Origin: DATBDM01 sp034664425
GTDB taxonomy: Bacteria > Actinomycetota > Thermoleophilia > Solirubrobacterales > Solirubrobacteraceae
Length of the DNA: 64,000 nt
Assembly: GCA_034664425.1 (NCBI GenBank)
Contig: JAXDHR010000149.1
Coordinates: 1 to 64,000, forward strand
Direction of reading: 5' to 3'
Part shown: piece after piece, positions 8,220 to 15,725 of the stretch
How the letters are laid out: each line of letters begins with the position of its first letter
Position numbering within the stretch: the first letter of the stretch is position 1
Made by a program: the position numbers and the translations under genes
Notes under the pieces: generated by a model
Databases searched by the model: none
What the model was told of the DNA's origin: nothing
Seen by the model: the letters and a program-made list of their open reading frames with translations, nothing else

Positions 8220-9137
8220 GTGGCGCCGCGCAAGCGCATGGAGGTCGACATCGACGGGCGCGTCGTGTCGCTCTCGAACCTCGACAAGGTCCTGTTCCCG
8301 CAGGTCGGCTTCACCAAGGGACAGCTGATCGACTACTACACGCGCATCGCCCCCGCCGTTCTCCCGCACCTGCGAGGGCGGCCGCTCACCCTCAAGCGCT
8401 ACCCGGACGGGGTCGAGGGCCAGTTCTTCTACGAGAAGCAGAGCCCGAGCCACCGGCCGGAGTGGGTGCGCACCGCGGCGGTCTGGAGCCGCCACAACGG
8501 GCGCACGATCGACTTCACGCTCGCCGACGACCTTGCGACGCTCGTCTGGCTGGCCCAGCTCGGCGACGTCGAGCTGCATACCTCGCTCGCGCTGGCCGCC
8601 GACGTCACGTCGCCCACGGTCCTCGCTTTCGACCTCGATCCCGGGCCGCCGGCGACGATCGTCGAGTGCGCGCGCGTCGCACTCGACCTGCGCGAGGCGT
8701 TCGCGCATCTCGGCATGGAAACGTTCCCGAAGACGTCGGGCTCCAAGGGGATGCAGGTGTACGTCCCGCTCAACGCGGAGGGCGTGACCTACGCGCAGAC
8801 GAAGCCGTTCGCGCAGAGCATCGCGCGTCTGCTCGAGCGCCACCGCCCCGAGCTGGTCGTCTCGGACATGCGCAAGTCCCTGCGCACCGGCAAGGTGCTC
8901 GTCGACTGGAGCCAGAACGACGAGCACAAGACGACCGTGTCGGTGTACTCGGTGCGGGCGCGCGAGCGCCCGACGGTCTCGACCCCGCTCGAATGGCACG
9001 AGGTCGAGGCCGTGCTCGAGTCCGCCGAACCCGAGGACCTGGCCTTCGCGACCGACGAGGTGCTCGCGCGCGTCGCCGAGCACGGCGACCTGTTCGCTCC
9101 GGTCAGCTCGCTCGTGCAGCCGCTGCCGCAGCTCTAG
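8220..9137 (+). CDS. LigD-type primase-polymerase domain protein (NHEJ)
   Basis: The 305-residue product is a stand-alone archaeo-eukaryotic primase domain of the kind found as PolDom in LigD. Catalytic metal ligands are visible as D138 and D140 in AFDLDPGP and D229 in KVLVDWSQN, with the substrate-binding SGSKGMQVYVPL between them. These correspond well to the catalytic aspartates known for mycobacterial PolDom. In NHEJ the enzyme fills gaps, often with ribonucleotides, at ends held by Ku. It has no nuclease or ligase domain, so ligation must come from another gene. The start is GTG 8220; ATG 8238 is the alternative. Its 3' end overlaps a convergent gene by 35 bases. Confidence 0.93.
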   Translation: MAPRKRMEVDIDGRVVSLSNLDKVLFPQVGFTKGQLIDYYTRIAPAVLPHLRGRPLTLKRYPDGVEGQFFYEKQSPSHRPEWVRTAAVWSRHNGRTIDFTLADDLATLVWLAQLGDVELHTSLALAADVTSPTVLAFDLDPGPPATIVECARVALDLREAFAHLGMETFPKTSGSKGMQVYVPLNAEGVTYAQTKPFAQSIARLLERHRPELVVSDMRKSLRTGKVLVDWSQNDEHKTTVSVYSVRARERPTVSTPLEWHEVEAVLESAEPEDLAFATDEVLARVAEHGDLFAPVSSLVQPLPQL

Positions 9138-9501
9138 CGCCCGCGACGAAGGCGGCGTGATGGCCGAGCGAGATCGCGAGCTCGCGCGCGCCCCAGCGCC
9201 ACGGCGGCGGCGCCGCGCCTGCGAGCGGCGCGAGCGCGACGTCGGGAAGGCAGACCAGGCCGTAGAAGGCCGCGGTCGCGGTCGGCTCGGGCAGCCGGGA
9301 CGCGAGCACCTCCAGGACGACGCCGGCGACGAGCGCGGTCGGCACGGGCGCCGCCCACGACACGGCGCTGCGCAGGCGCCGGTCGGTGCGCAGCCGCTGC
9401 GCCGGAGGCAACGGCTCGATCAGCCGCGCCAGCACGTCGGCGGGCACGCCGCTGGCGGCGCGCCCCCGCACGCGCATCTCGACCGCCGTCGACACGCCCA
9501 T
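9103..9501 (-). CDS. Hypothetical small membrane protein
   Basis: A 132-residue frame, Ala-rich, with two or three probable membrane segments (WAAPVPTALVAGVVLEVLA, TATAAFYGLVCLPDVALAPL and ISLGHHAAFVAGARAAAAAA). Its layout is loosely like small DUF1440-type membrane proteins, but I cannot assign it. It follows the transketolase gene by 50 bases on the same strand and overlaps the end of the polymerase gene by 35 bases. The reading upstream of ATG 9501 is also hydrophobic but offers no standard start codon, so the N-terminus is uncertain. Confidence 0.5.
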   Translation of the reverse strand: MGVSTAVEMRVRGRAASGVPADVLARLIEPLPPAQRLRTDRRLRSAVSWAAPVPTALVAGVVLEVLASRLPEPTATAAFYGLVCLPDVALAPLAGAAPPPWRWGARELAISLGHHAAFVAGARAAAAAARAS

Positions 9502-9551
9502 CGCGGCCGCGCCCGCCAGCCCGGCGAGCGCGGCGCGCGTGAGCGGCGGCG

Positions 9552-11408
9552 TCAGCTGGCGGCGCCGGCGCGTGCGACCTCGCGCGCGGCGCCCGCGATC
9601 GCGTCGGCGTCGATGCCCGCGCCGTGGATCAGCTCCTCCGGCGTTCCGGAGCCGGGGATCTCACGGACGGCGAGCTTGATCACCCGCGGCCGGTCGTCGG
9701 TGGCGGCGAGCGCGTCGAGCACGGCGTCGCCGAGGCCGCCCTCGGGCGCGTGGTCCTCGACCGTCACGATCGCGGCGCAGTCGCGCGCCGCGGCGCGGAC
9801 GGCCTCCGCGTCGATCGGCTTGACCGAGTAGGCGTCGAGCACGCGCGCACCGATGCCGTCGCGCTCGAGCGCTTCGGCCGCCTTGACGGCCTCCTCGACG
9901 GTGATGCCGCAGGCGATGATCGCCACGTCGTCGGCGTCGGCGCCGGTGACGATGCGCGAGCCGCCGATGCGGACGTCCTCGTCGGGAGCGGTGCGCACGG
10001 GCGTCTTGCCGCGCAGCGTGCGGATGAACGAGATGCCCTGCTGGTCGGCCATCGCGGCGACGAGCTTCGCCGTCTGGTTGGCATCCGAGGGGTGCAGGAC
10101 GGTCGAACCGTGGATCGCACGGATCGACGCCATGTCCTCGAGCGCCATCTGCGACGGGCCGTCCTCGCCGATCGACACGCCCGCGTGCGAGCCCGAGAGC
10201 CGGATGTCGGCCCCGGAGATCGCCGCCATGCGGACGAAGTCGTACGCACGCGACAGGAACGCCGCGAACGTCGAGGCAAACGGGACCCAGTGCTGGTGGA
10301 CCTGGACGCCGACCGCGGTGGCCACCAACTGCTGCTCCGCGATGAACATCTCGAAGTAGCGGTCCGGGTGGGCCTTGGCGAACTCCTCGGAGTGCGTGGA
10401 GTTCGAGACCTCGCCGTCCATGGCGACGACGTTGCCGCGCAGGTCGCCGAGCGCCTTCAGCGCCAGGCCGTAGGCCTTGCGCGTCGCCTCCTCGTCGCCG
10501 AGCTCCCAGCTCGGCAGTTCGCCGCCGGGGGCGTCGAACGTGTGCGGCTGCGGCCCGTCCGGCTTGGCCACCTCGACGCGCAGGTCGCGCTCGCCGCCGA
10601 GCTCCTCGATGGCCGCCTCGGGATCGTCGAGGGGCTTGCCGTGCTTGCCCGGCTGGTCCTCGACGGCCTTGACGCCCTTGCCCTTCTTGGTCCTGGCGAT
10701 GATCGCCGTGGGGCGGCCCTTGGTGGACTCGGCCTCGCTGTAGGCGGCCTCGATCGCCTCGACGTCGTGCCCGTCGATCTCGATCGCGTGCCAGCCGAAG
10801 GCCTCGGCGCGCTTGGCGTAGCCGTCGGTGTCCCAGCCGAGCATCGTCTCGCGCGTCTGCCCGAGCCGGTTGACGTCGATGATCGCGACGATGTTGTCGA
10901 GACCCTCCCAGCCGGCGTGCTGGAAGGCCTCCCAGATCGAGCCCTCGGCCATCTCCGAGTCGCCGCAGAGCACCCAGACGCGGTAGTCGAGCCGGTCGAG
11001 CCGGGCGGCGGTCATCGCCACTCCGACGCCGATCGGCAGGCCCTGGCCGAGCGAACCCGTCGCCACGTCGGTGGGCGGGATCGCCGGGGTGGGGTGGCCC
11101 TGCAGACGCGAGCCCAGCCTGCGGAACGTCAGCATCTCCTCGTCGCCGATCGCCCCGGCCGCCTTGAGGACCGCGTAGTAGAGCGGCGACGCGTGCCCCT
11201 TGGAGAAGATCAGGTGGTCGTTGCGGGGGTCCCCGGGGTCCTGGTAGTCGAGCCGGAGGTGCCCGTCGAGCAGCACGGCCATCAAGTCCGCGGCGGACAT
11301 CGACGAGGTCGGGTGGCCCGAGCCGGCCGCCGCGCTGGACCGGACGGAGTCCACCCGCAGCTGCTGGCCGAGCTCGCGCCGGAAGTCGGCGCCCTTGCCG
11401 GCCGCCAT
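9552..11408 (-). CDS. tkt: Transketolase
   Basis: Transketolase transfers two-carbon ketol units between sugar phosphates using thiamine diphosphate. The 618-residue protein has the N-terminal SGHPTSSMSAADLM, the cofactor motif CGDSEMAEGSIWEAFQHAGW with IIDVNRLGQ, the pyrimidine-domain stretch SGSHAGVSIGEDGPSQMALE and the C-terminal domain. It is shorter than the usual bacterial enzyme (about 660) and, in motif spelling, closer to the animal-type enzyme (SIGEDGPSQMALED, FGWHAIEIDGH). Its ATG shares one base with the transaldolase stop (TGATG), so translation is coupled. Together the pair carries out the non-oxidative pentose phosphate steps. Confidence 0.95.
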   Translation of the reverse strand: MAAGKGADFRRELGQQLRVDSVRSSAAAGSGHPTSSMSAADLMAVLLDGHLRLDYQDPGDPRNDHLIFSKGHASPLYYAVLKAAGAIGDEEMLTFRRLGSRLQGHPTPAIPPTDVATGSLGQGLPIGVGVAMTAARLDRLDYRVWVLCGDSEMAEGSIWEAFQHAGWEGLDNIVAIIDVNRLGQTRETMLGWDTDGYAKRAEAFGWHAIEIDGHDVEAIEAAYSEAESTKGRPTAIIARTKKGKGVKAVEDQPGKHGKPLDDPEAAIEELGGERDLRVEVAKPDGPQPHTFDAPGGELPSWELGDEEATRKAYGLALKALGDLRGNVVAMDGEVSNSTHSEEFAKAHPDRYFEMFIAEQQLVATAVGVQVHQHWVPFASTFAAFLSRAYDFVRMAAISGADIRLSGSHAGVSIGEDGPSQMALEDMASIRAIHGSTVLHPSDANQTAKLVAAMADQQGISFIRTLRGKTPVRTAPDEDVRIGGSRIVTGADADDVAIIACGITVEEAVKAAEALERDGIGARVLDAYSVKPIDAEAVRAAARDCAAIVTVEDHAPEGGLGDAVLDALAATDDRPRVIKLAVREIPGSGTPEELIHGAGIDADAIAGAAREVARAGAAS

Positions 11409-12526
11409 CAGGCCTTCGCCCCGACGAGCGCGTCGCGCTTGGACTCGAGGTCCGAGAAGAGGTCGCGGAAGGACTTGGCGAACTTCTCCACGCCCTCCTT
11501 CTCGAGCGTCTCGACCACGTCGTCGTAGTCGATCCCCGCGGCCTTGAGCTCGTCGAGGATCCGGCGGGCGCCGTCGACGTCCTCCTCGAGCGCGTTCTCG
11601 CGGATCTCGCCGTGGTCGAGGACGGCCTCGACCGTCTCGCGCGGCATCGTGTTCACCGTGTCCGGGCCGACGAGCTCCTCGACGTAGATGACGTCGCGGT
11701 ACTCCGGGTTCTTGGTCGACGTCGACGCCCACAGGCAGCGCTGCGGGGAGGCGCCCTTCGCGGCCAGCGCGTCCCACTGCTCGCCCGCGAACACCTCCTT
11801 GTAGGTCTGGTACGCCAGCTTGGCGTTCGCGATCGCGAGCGTGCCCTTGAGCTCGTCGTGGCCGCCGATCTCGTCGAGGCGCTTGTCGGCCTCGGTGTCG
11901 ACGCGCGAGACGAAGAACGAGGCGACCGACGCCATGTTCCTCGAGGGGTCGCCGCCGCCGTCGACGAAGCGCTGGAGCCCGCGGACGTACGCCTCGGCGA
12001 CGGCGCGGTGGCGCTCGAGCGAGAAGATCAGCGTCACGTTGACCGGGATGCCGGCCGCGATCGTCTCCTCGATCGCCTCGAGGCCCTCGACGGTGGCCGG
12101 GATCTTGATCAGCAGGTTGTCGCGCTGGACCATCCCATGGAGCCGCTTGGCCTCGTCGATGGTCCCCTGGGTGTCGTGGGCGAGGTTCGGGTCGACCTCG
12201 AGCGAGACCCAGCCGTCCTTGCCGTCGCCCTCGTCCCAGACGGACTTGAAGAGGTCGCAGGCGTCGCGGATGTCATCGCGCGCGACCTCGAGGAAGATGT
12301 CCTTCGGCTCGGTCGTGCCGGCGTCGACGAGTTCGCGGATCTGGTCGTCGTAGGCGTCGCCCTCGGCGATCGCCCCCTGGAAGATCGTCGGGTTCGACGT
12401 CGCGCCGACGACGCCCTGGCGGATCAGGCCCTCGAGGTCGCCGTCCTTGACGAACGTCCGCGAGAGGTAGTCGATCCAGACGGCCTGGCCGCGCTGGGCC
12501 AGCTGCTGGAGCGGGGTGATGCCCAT
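11408..12526 (-). CDS. tal: Transaldolase (long, mycobacterial-type)
   Basis: Transaldolase moves dihydroxyacetone units between sugar phosphates. The 372-residue length matches the long Tal subgroup of actinobacteria and cyanobacteria. Visible motifs are GVVGATSNPTIFQGAI near the start, the Schiff-base Lys in NLLIKIPATVEGLEA, VNVTLIFSLERHRAVAEAYV, and QRCLWASTSTKNPEYRDVIY. ATG 12526 is supported by an AAGGAGAG ribosome-binding site. An upstream in-frame start at 12562 would bypass that site and add 12 non-conserved residues. It is the first gene of an operon with tkt. Confidence 0.96.
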   Translation of the reverse strand: MGITPLQQLAQRGQAVWIDYLSRTFVKDGDLEGLIRQGVVGATSNPTIFQGAIAEGDAYDDQIRELVDAGTTEPKDIFLEVARDDIRDACDLFKSVWDEGDGKDGWVSLEVDPNLAHDTQGTIDEAKRLHGMVQRDNLLIKIPATVEGLEAIEETIAAGIPVNVTLIFSLERHRAVAEAYVRGLQRFVDGGGDPSRNMASVASFFVSRVDTEADKRLDEIGGHDELKGTLAIANAKLAYQTYKEVFAGEQWDALAAKGASPQRCLWASTSTKNPEYRDVIYVEELVGPDTVNTMPRETVEAVLDHGEIRENALEEDVDGARRILDELKAAGIDYDDVVETLEKEGVEKFAKSFRDLFSDLESKRDALVGAKA

Positions 12527-12952
12527 GGGCTCTCCTTGAGAAGTCGGTTCGTTCCCCTCCATATCAAACCGTGCCCGTAGGCCCCCGTGGCAAAACGATG
12601 CGAATGAGGGACCGGACCGGCGCGCACCCGCCCGCGCTGAGGTCGTTCAGCGTGGGCGGGTGGACAGCTCGCGCAGCCACGACGAGACCGCCTGTTCGTC
12701 GCGCCGGGCGGCGCGGCGGCGGGCGGCTCGCATCTGACTGGCTGCGGGGAGGGGGGCGGCGGGTGCGCTGACGGGGTACCGCTTCGTCGGCGCGGCGCCT
12801 GGAGGTCGAGGCGCATTGGATCGCTGGATCAAGAGCGACATCGCGCCAAACGGTACTTGAGTCTCCGCCGCCTGTCTACGCCGTATCGGCCGCCTGACAA
12901 TAGGGCCATTCGACGTTTTGTCCGACGAATTCCTCGACGAGACAGAAATCGG
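12527..12952. other. 426-base gap between tal and the prenyltransferase gene
   Basis: There is no convincing long gene here. Both flanking genes are on the minus strand, so the gap should hold the tal promoter and the end of the prenyltransferase unit. The stretch 12850-12950 is less GC-rich than its surroundings. A minus-strand frame at 12647-12841 (64 residues, ending in a basic helical stretch QMRAARRRAARRDEQAVSSW) could be a small gene but has no recognisable family. I see no clear terminator hairpin with a T-run. Confidence 0.4.
12530..12537 (-). promoter_or_regulatory. Ribosome-binding site of tal
   Basis: On the minus strand AAGGAGAG precedes ATG 12526, with GGAG five bases from the start codon. 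It is one of the strongest Shine-Dalgarno matches in the window and decides the transaldolase start. Confidence 0.75.
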
Positions 12953-13900
12953 TCAGCCGGCGAGCACCGACGCCGGCACGAGCAGGTACTCGAGGAAGAA
13001 CAGCACCCACACGCGCATGTAGAAGCGCGTGAACGCGTGCGGATCGTCGGGATCGGTTCGGTGCGCCCACCAGGCCAGCAGGCCCGCAGCGGCGAGATGG
13101 CCACCGGCGAGGACCGCGGCGTTCGCCTCCGGCAGCGCGAACGGGCCGCCGATCGCCATCCCCGCGTAGGCCAGCCCGAGCGCGCCGAGCCCGAGCCAGG
13201 CGGCGCGGCGGGCGCCGAGGCGGATTGTGAACGTCGCGATCCGGAAGCGCCGGTCGCCCTCGCCGTCGGGCACGTCCTTGAGCACGGCGATCGCGAACGA
13301 GAACGGCAGCACGAACAGGCACAGCGCCCAGACCGCGCCGGGAACCTGCCCACCACCCCCGAACGCGTTCGAGAAGTGCACCGCCACGCCGAGGTTGACG
13401 ACGGCCGAACGCACGCCGGCGATGCACAGCGATGCCGCGACCGGGTGGCGCTTGAGCCGCACGGGCGGCAGCGAGTACGCGGCGCCGATGGCGAGGGCGA
13501 CGAGCACCGCGGCCGTCTCGACCCAGCCCTGCGTCAGCGCCATCGCGACGGGCACGAGCGCGGCGACGGCGACGACCCGCCACGCCGCCGGCGTGCTCAG
13601 CTCGCCGGCGGCGATCGGCAGGCGCGGCTTGTTGATGCGGTCGATCTCGACGTCGGTGATCTGGTTGACGCCGACGATCGCGACGTTCACGCACGTGCCG
13701 GCGATCAGCACGCAGGCGAGCTGGAAGGCCGCGTCGCCCGGGCTCGCGCCCGGCGCGGCATGCAAGGCGATCGCGAACAGGCCGGTGATCCCCAGCCACG
13801 TCCCGATGACGGTATGCGGCCGGCTGAACCGCCACAGCACCCCCGCGGGGCCGGGCCGCCGGGCGGGCGGCGCGGTCGCGGAGGCCGCAGCCGCCGGCAC
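12953..13900 (-). CDS. UbiA-family homogentisate prenyltransferase (VTE2/HPT-like)
   Basis: This 315-residue integral membrane protein has about eight or nine hydrophobic segments and both Asp-rich motifs of the family: VGVNQITDVEIDRINKPRLP (N79-P95) and LKDVPDGEGDRRF (K208-D216). The spelling NQxxDVEIDxxNKPxLPxAxGE, the LKRxPVAAxCIAxVR segment and the C-terminal FYMRVWVLFFLEYLLVP follow plant and cyanobacterial homogentisate phytyl/solanesyl transferases rather than UbiA or MenA. Such enzymes condense homogentisate with a prenyl diphosphate. The GTG start lies one base after the stop of the VTE3-like methyltransferase gene. The prenyl donor (phytyl, geranylgeranyl or solanesyl) cannot be read from the sequence. 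Confidence 0.85.
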   Translation of the reverse strand: MPAAAASATAPPARRPGPAGVLWRFSRPHTVIGTWLGITGLFAIALHAAPGASPGDAAFQLACVLIAGTCVNVAIVGVNQITDVEIDRINKPRLPIAAGELSTPAAWRVVAVAALVPVAMALTQGWVETAAVLVALAIGAAYSLPPVRLKRHPVAASLCIAGVRSAVVNLGVAVHFSNAFGGGGQVPGAVWALCLFVLPFSFAIAVLKDVPDGEGDRRFRIATFTIRLGARRAAWLGLGALGLAYAGMAIGGPFALPEANAAVLAGGHLAAAGLLAWWAHRTDPDDPHAFTRFYMRVWVLFFLEYLLVPASVLAG

Positions 13901-13901
13901 G

Positions 13902-14735
13902 TCAGCCGCCGCGCCGTCCGGCGAGGCGCGCGCGCAGCGTGAGCGCGGCGGCGATCGGCACGAACGCCGCCCCCGCGGCTGAGCCGGCGGCGAACCGGCC
14001 CGCGACGCGTGCGCGCTCGCGCAGCGTCAGCGGCGCGGCGAGATCCTCGGAGGGCTCGCCGAGCGCCGCCGCGAGCGGCGACGCGCCGGCGGCGGGCTTG
14101 ACCCCGCAGACGGCGACCGCGTAGGCGTCCCGCCCGCCGCGGCCCCGGTACCAGTCGGGCGCGATCTCGCGCACCTCGACGCCGGCGAACCCGGCTCGCT
14201 CGAACCATGCGCGGTACTCCTCCGCGGCGGGGAAGAGCATCCACGCCTCGGCGAGCCGCCGCGCCACGGGGTGCGCCGGCCGGACGGGTCCGATGACGAG
14301 GCCGACGCCGCCCTCGCGCAGCACGCGGTACGCCTCGGCGATCCCGCGCTGCGGCTCAGGCCAGTACTCGATCGAGCCGGCCGAGACGTAGCGGTCGAAG
14401 GCGTCGGCGCCGAACGGCAGCCGTTCCGCGTCGCCGAGCATCCGCTTGACGCCGGTCAGCCCGGGGCGCCGCTGCGAGCGCGCGAGCTGGTGGGGGCTCT
14501 GGTCGAGCATGGTCACGCGCGCCGGGTCGACGTGCTCGACGATCCCCGCCGTGGTGAAGCCGGTGCCCGCGCCCGCGTCGAGCGTCTCCAGCTCACGTGC
14601 GGACAACCGCGCGAGCGCCAGCGCCTCGGTGCGCATCCGCTCCGTCCAGAACAGCGGGTTGACCCAGTCGTCGTAGCCCATGGAGAGGAAGCGGTAGAAC
14701 CACCAGGCCTCCCGCTTGTGCTGGATCAGCCGCAT
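13902..14735 (-). CDS. MPBQ/MSBQ methyltransferase (plant VTE3-like)
   Basis: The 277-residue SAM-dependent methyltransferase matches the remembered pattern of plant VTE3 from end to end. It begins LIQHKREAWWFYRFLSMGYD, then has VNPLFWTERMR, motif I LDAGAGTGFTT (52-62), LDQSPHQLARS, RYVSAGSIEYWPEPQRGI, LVIGPVRPAHP, WMLFPAAEEY and WYRGRGG. A hydrophobic C-terminal anchor spans about 248-267. VTE3 methylates 2-methyl-6-phytyl- or solanesyl-benzoquinol in tocopherol and plastoquinone synthesis. The next gene, one base away, encodes the prenyltransferase that would make that substrate. ATG 14735 is where conservation begins; a longer frame to 14825 is non-conserved. Confidence 0.85.
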   Translation of the reverse strand: MRLIQHKREAWWFYRFLSMGYDDWVNPLFWTERMRTEALALARLSARELETLDAGAGTGFTTAGIVEHVDPARVTMLDQSPHQLARSQRRPGLTGVKRMLGDAERLPFGADAFDRYVSAGSIEYWPEPQRGIAEAYRVLREGGVGLVIGPVRPAHPVARRLAEAWMLFPAAEEYRAWFERAGFAGVEVREIAPDWYRGRGGRDAYAVAVCGVKPAAGASPLAAALGEPSEDLAAPLTLRERARVAGRFAAGSAAGAAFVPIAAALTLRARLAGRRGG

Positions 14736-14785
14736 GCGCCATGCCGACGATACCTCCGCCCCCGAACGGGTACCCGCCCGACTCG

Positions 14786-15334
14786 ATGGCAGACGAGCGC
14801 CTCGACGCCTGGCTCGACGCGCCACAGGTGCGCACGCACCACCGCCGGCGGGCGGCGGCGCCCGCCGACGCGCTGTGGGACGCGGCGAGCCGGGTGCGCC
14901 TGGCCGACACGCGCACGCTCGGGCGGCTCGTGCGCTGGCGGATCCCGGGCCTCGAGCCGGCCCTCACCTACCACGACCTCTTCCGCGCCTACCCGTTCAT
15001 CGTCCTCGAGGAAGGCGCCGGGTGGCTGCTGTCGGGCCTGTGCGGACGCATCTGGACCCTGGCGCGCGACTACCCGGCGCTGGCCGGCGTCGACGCGTTC
15101 GCCGCCTGGGACGAGCCGGGGACCGTGCGGGTGCTGTTCGCCCACTGGGTGCAGCCGGACGCCGAGGGCGGCGCCGAGCTCATCTCGGAGGCGCGCGTGC
15201 AGCCGACCGACCGGCTGGCATCGTTGCGGCTGCGCGCGCTGTGGTCGGTGATCGCGCCGTTCGAGCGGCTCGTCGGCGCGGAGCCGCTGATGCTGGCGAT
15301 CCGCAGCGCCGAGCGCGACGTCAGCGCCCGATGA
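14786..15334 (+). CDS. SRPBCC/DUF2867-like hypothetical protein
   Basis: A 182-residue soluble protein. It has VRTHHRRRAAAPADALWDAA near the N-terminus, a central LFRAYPFIVLEEGAGWLLSG and a C-terminal helix LWSVIAPFERLVGAEPLMLA, a layout resembling START-like (SRPBCC) proteins with a ligand cavity. I infer the fold from pattern only. ATG 14786 is preferred over in-frame ATG 14741, which would start five bases from the divergent methyltransferase gene. Divergent placement next to the quinol genes could imply a hydrophobic-ligand role, which is speculative. It overlaps the convergent gene by 14 bases. Confidence 0.6.
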   Translation: MADERLDAWLDAPQVRTHHRRRAAAPADALWDAASRVRLADTRTLGRLVRWRIPGLEPALTYHDLFRAYPFIVLEEGAGWLLSGLCGRIWTLARDYPALAGVDAFAAWDEPGTVRVLFAHWVQPDAEGGAELISEARVQPTDRLASLRLRALWSVIAPFERLVGAEPLMLAIRSAERDVSAR

Positions 15335-15725
15335 CGGCGCGCGTGACGGGCACCCCGAAACGCTGCTCGGCGTCCGCTAGCCCGTCGTCCTCGCGGTAGT
15401 CGCGGTCTGACTCCGGGTGGGAGAAGATCACGATGCGATCGGCCTTGAACGTCGCGAGCGCATCCTGGATCGCGACCGCCGGGTCGCTCTCGCCGGTCCG
15501 CCCGGCGGCGTCGACGCCGTCCTCCTCGAGCCGCTCGACGGTCTCCTCCTTCGCGGTCTCGGCCTCACCGATCGCCGCGTCGGAGTCCGAGACCCAGAAC
15601 GCGAGCTTGGAGCGGTTCGTCGCCGGGGAGATGACCAGCACCTCGGCGCCGCGGACCTCCTCTCCGAGGCTCGCTTGCAGCACGTTGGCGTCGACAGGCT
15701 CGGGCGTGACGACGAGCAGCTTCAC
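15321..15725 (-). CDS. Universal-stress-protein-like small protein
   Basis: A 134-residue alpha/beta protein. The first strand MKLLVVTPEPVDANVL and the late segment FKADRIVIFSHPESDRDYRE resemble the UspA/HUP fold, although the usual glycine-rich ATP loop is not evident. The GTG start overlaps the stop of the PAS-SpoIIE gene (GTGA), so it is the downstream partner in that operon. The fold call is tentative. Confidence 0.65.
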   Translation of the reverse strand: MKLLVVTPEPVDANVLQASLGEEVRGAEVLVISPATNRSKLAFWVSDSDAAIGEAETAKEETVERLEEDGVDAAGRTGESDPAVAIQDALATFKADRIVIFSHPESDRDYREDDGLADAEQRFGVPVTRAVIGR

